From Metaphire vulgaris (Eukaryota; Annelida; Clitellata; Crassiclitellata; Megascolecidae): 64,000 nt of DNA. The position numbers and the translations under genes were made by a program. The stretch covers positions 4,296,654 through 4,360,653 of the forward strand of contig CM030863.1 of assembly GCA_018105865.1 (NCBI GenBank), written 5' to 3'. Below, piece by piece: positions 39,601-42,600 of the stretch. Under the pieces are notes generated by a model that ran no database searches, was not told the origin of the DNA, and was given only the letters and a program-made list of their open reading frames with translations. Positions within the stretch are counted from its first letter, which is position 1, and each line of letters opens with the position of its first letter.

Positions 39601-42600
39601 GCGATGATGGATGCTGGTATGAGCACACGTCCGCTTGGCGTTACTGGCACGTCCTGTACGATTGTCGTTTCGCCTTCAGCGTTCTTCGCCACGAGGTCGA
39701 CCTTACTCAACCCACTTTCTTTACCCGTTTCGACCGAAGTCACTGAAACCGGTTTGGCGAACTTCAGCGCGAACTCGGGTGGGACTTTGGCCTCTTTTGG
39801 TGTTGCTGCGTCGTCGGAGCTCGTAGTCTCTCCACCACCCACGGCTGACCTGTCGATCTGTCGAGCGGTTTTAATTGTCTCGACGACCCGATGTCCGTCG
39901 TAACGCTCTGCAGTGGCAGGTCCGTCGGCGGACCGGTCATCGAGTCTTGGAGATAGCATACGGCAATCGTCGTCGTTCCTCTGGTGAAACGGTCGTTGTC
40001 ACGATCGCTGTCGTCGTCGTCGTCGTCGTGGACTCGACTACGGGCGTGGCAGTAGTTGTTGTGATGCTCGTAGGCGTAGTAGTGATCGGCGTGGAGCCAG
40101 GTGCCGTCGTCGTGGACGCTGCTGACGTCGTCGTCGTTGTCGCAGACGGGGTCGTGGCGACGGTCGTCGCTGAAAACAGAAGAACATCGATTAGATTGTC
40201 TAGAGTCTAAAATCAGTGAAGCACGTTTTGCATGCCTTGTTGCTTAGATTGCAACAGTCGATCGCCCGTCATTATTTCTGACAGGCATATGCACGTCAAG
40301 CGGCGCTAGAATGAGAACCACCATACGACGAAATTGGAATATACAAGTATAATTTGTTTAAATAATCATAATGACAACAACATTATTAAGATGCCATAAG
40401 GTTCGCGAACTACTTCAATGGCGAAGACGACGACGGCGACGGCGCACTCACTCACCCAGGCTTGGCTCGAAGCATCCAGTCACTTTCACGGTCAAGTCGT
40501 ATGTTTCGGCTTGTGGGTCCTTCGTTCCTTCCGGACTGATACCGAACTTGACTGCCTCAACAGGGCTGCCGTCTGGACTCGGATAGAACGTAACGCTTCC
40601 GTCCTCAGGTACAACCTTCTCGATTGTGTCAGACTTCCCAGATGGGTAAAATATGACGAAGACGATAGTCTCGGCGTTTGCTTCATCGACCGAAACCGAC
40701 TGGATGAGCGAACCTGGCTGGAGGCCGACGAGCAGCTGTGGAGATGGCTCGTTCTTGGAAGGTACGGCCGGCTGCCAGTCTATCGCGCCTGGCTGAGACT
40801 CGGGTGGTTTGCTGTTTTCGTTTGCGTTCACGACTTCGATGTCATCCTCGCCAAATGTCGGCGCTTGCGATGGCATCCGGTCAGACAGCGGACAGTAGAC
40901 CGTTGTCGTGACGGTCGGGGTCGTCGTCGTCGTGACGACGGTTACAGCTGTCGTCGAGCCGAACGTGGGTGTGCCACTCGTCGTCGTCGCCGCCGCCGTC
41001 GGGGACGACAGCGTCGTTGTCGTCGACGGCACGGTCTGAGTCGTGACCGCTCCGGTCGTCGGTGAGGTCGTTACGGTCGTCGTCGTCGATGGTACTGTCT
41101 GTCCGACGCTGGTCGTCGTCGGCGCGACAGTCGTCTCCTCTCTCAGGCAGCCCTGAGCGCTCGGATTCACACGGAAGATTTCGATCGAACTGTCCGTCCT
41201 CAAGCTCTTCAGTATGACGCGCAGATGCGTGGTTGTAGAAGCGATGATGGATGCTGGTATGAGCACACGTCCGCTTGGCGTTACTGGCACGTCCTGTACG
41301 ATTGTCGTTTCGCCTTCAGCGTTCTTCGCCACGAGGTCGACCTTACTCAACCCACTTTCTTTACCCGTTTCGACCGAAGTCACTGAAACCGGTTTGGCGA
41401 ACTTCAGCGCGAACTCGGGTGGGACTTTGGCCTCTTTTGGTGTTGCTGCGTCGTCGGAGCTCGTAGTCTCCACCACCCACGGCTGACCTGTCGATCTGTC
41501 GAGCGGTTTTAATTGTCTCGACGACCCGATGTCCGTCGTAACGCTCTGCAGTGGCAGGTCCGTCGGCGGACCGGTCATCGAGTCTTGGAGATAGCATACG
41601 GCAATCGTCGTCGTTCCTCTGGCGAAACGGTCGTTGTCACGATCGCTGTCGTCGTCGTCGTCGTCGTGGACTCGACTACGGGCGTGGCAGTAGTTGTTGT
41701 GATGCTCGTAGGCGTAGTAGTGATCGGCGTGGAGCCAGGTGCCGTCGTCGTGGACGCTGCTGACGTCGTCGTCGTTGTCGCAGACGGGGTCGTGGCGACG
41801 GTCGTCGCTGAAAACAGAAGAACATCGATTAGATTGTCTAGAGTCTAAAATCAGTGAAGCACGTTTTGCATGCCTTGTTGCTTAGATTGCAACAGTCGAT
41901 CGCCCGTCATTATTTCTGACAGGCATATGCACGTCAAGCGGCGCTAGAATGAGAACCACCATACGACGAAATTGGAATATACAAGTATAATTTGTTTAAA
42001 TAATCATAATGACAACAACATTATTAAGATGCCATAAGGTTCGCGAACTACTTCAATGGCGAAGACGACGACGGCGACGGCGCACTCACTCACCCAGGCT
42101 TGGCTCGAAGCATCCAGTCACTTTCACGGTCAAGTCGTATGTTTCGGCTCGTGGGTCCTTCGTTCCTTCCGGACTGATACCGAACTTGACTGCCTCAACA
42201 GGGCTGCCGTCTGGACTCGGATAGAACGTAACGCTTCCGTCCTCAGGTACAACCTTCTCGATTGTGTCAGACTTCCCAGATGGGTAAAATATGACGAAGA
42301 CGATAGTCTCGGCGTTTGGTTCATCGACCGAAACCGACTGGATGAGCGAACCTGGCTGGAGGCCGACGAGCAGCTGTGGAGATGGCTCGTTCTTGGAAGG
42401 TACGGCCGGCTGCCAGTCTATCGCGCCTGGCTGAGACTCGGGTGGTTTGCTGTTTTCGTTTGCGTTCACGACTTCGATGTCATCCTCGCCAAATGTCGGC
42501 GCTTGCGATGGCATCCGGTCAGACAGCGGACAGTAGACCGTTGTCGTGACGGTCGGGGTCGTCGTCGTCGTGACGACGGTTACAGCTGTCGTCGAGCCGA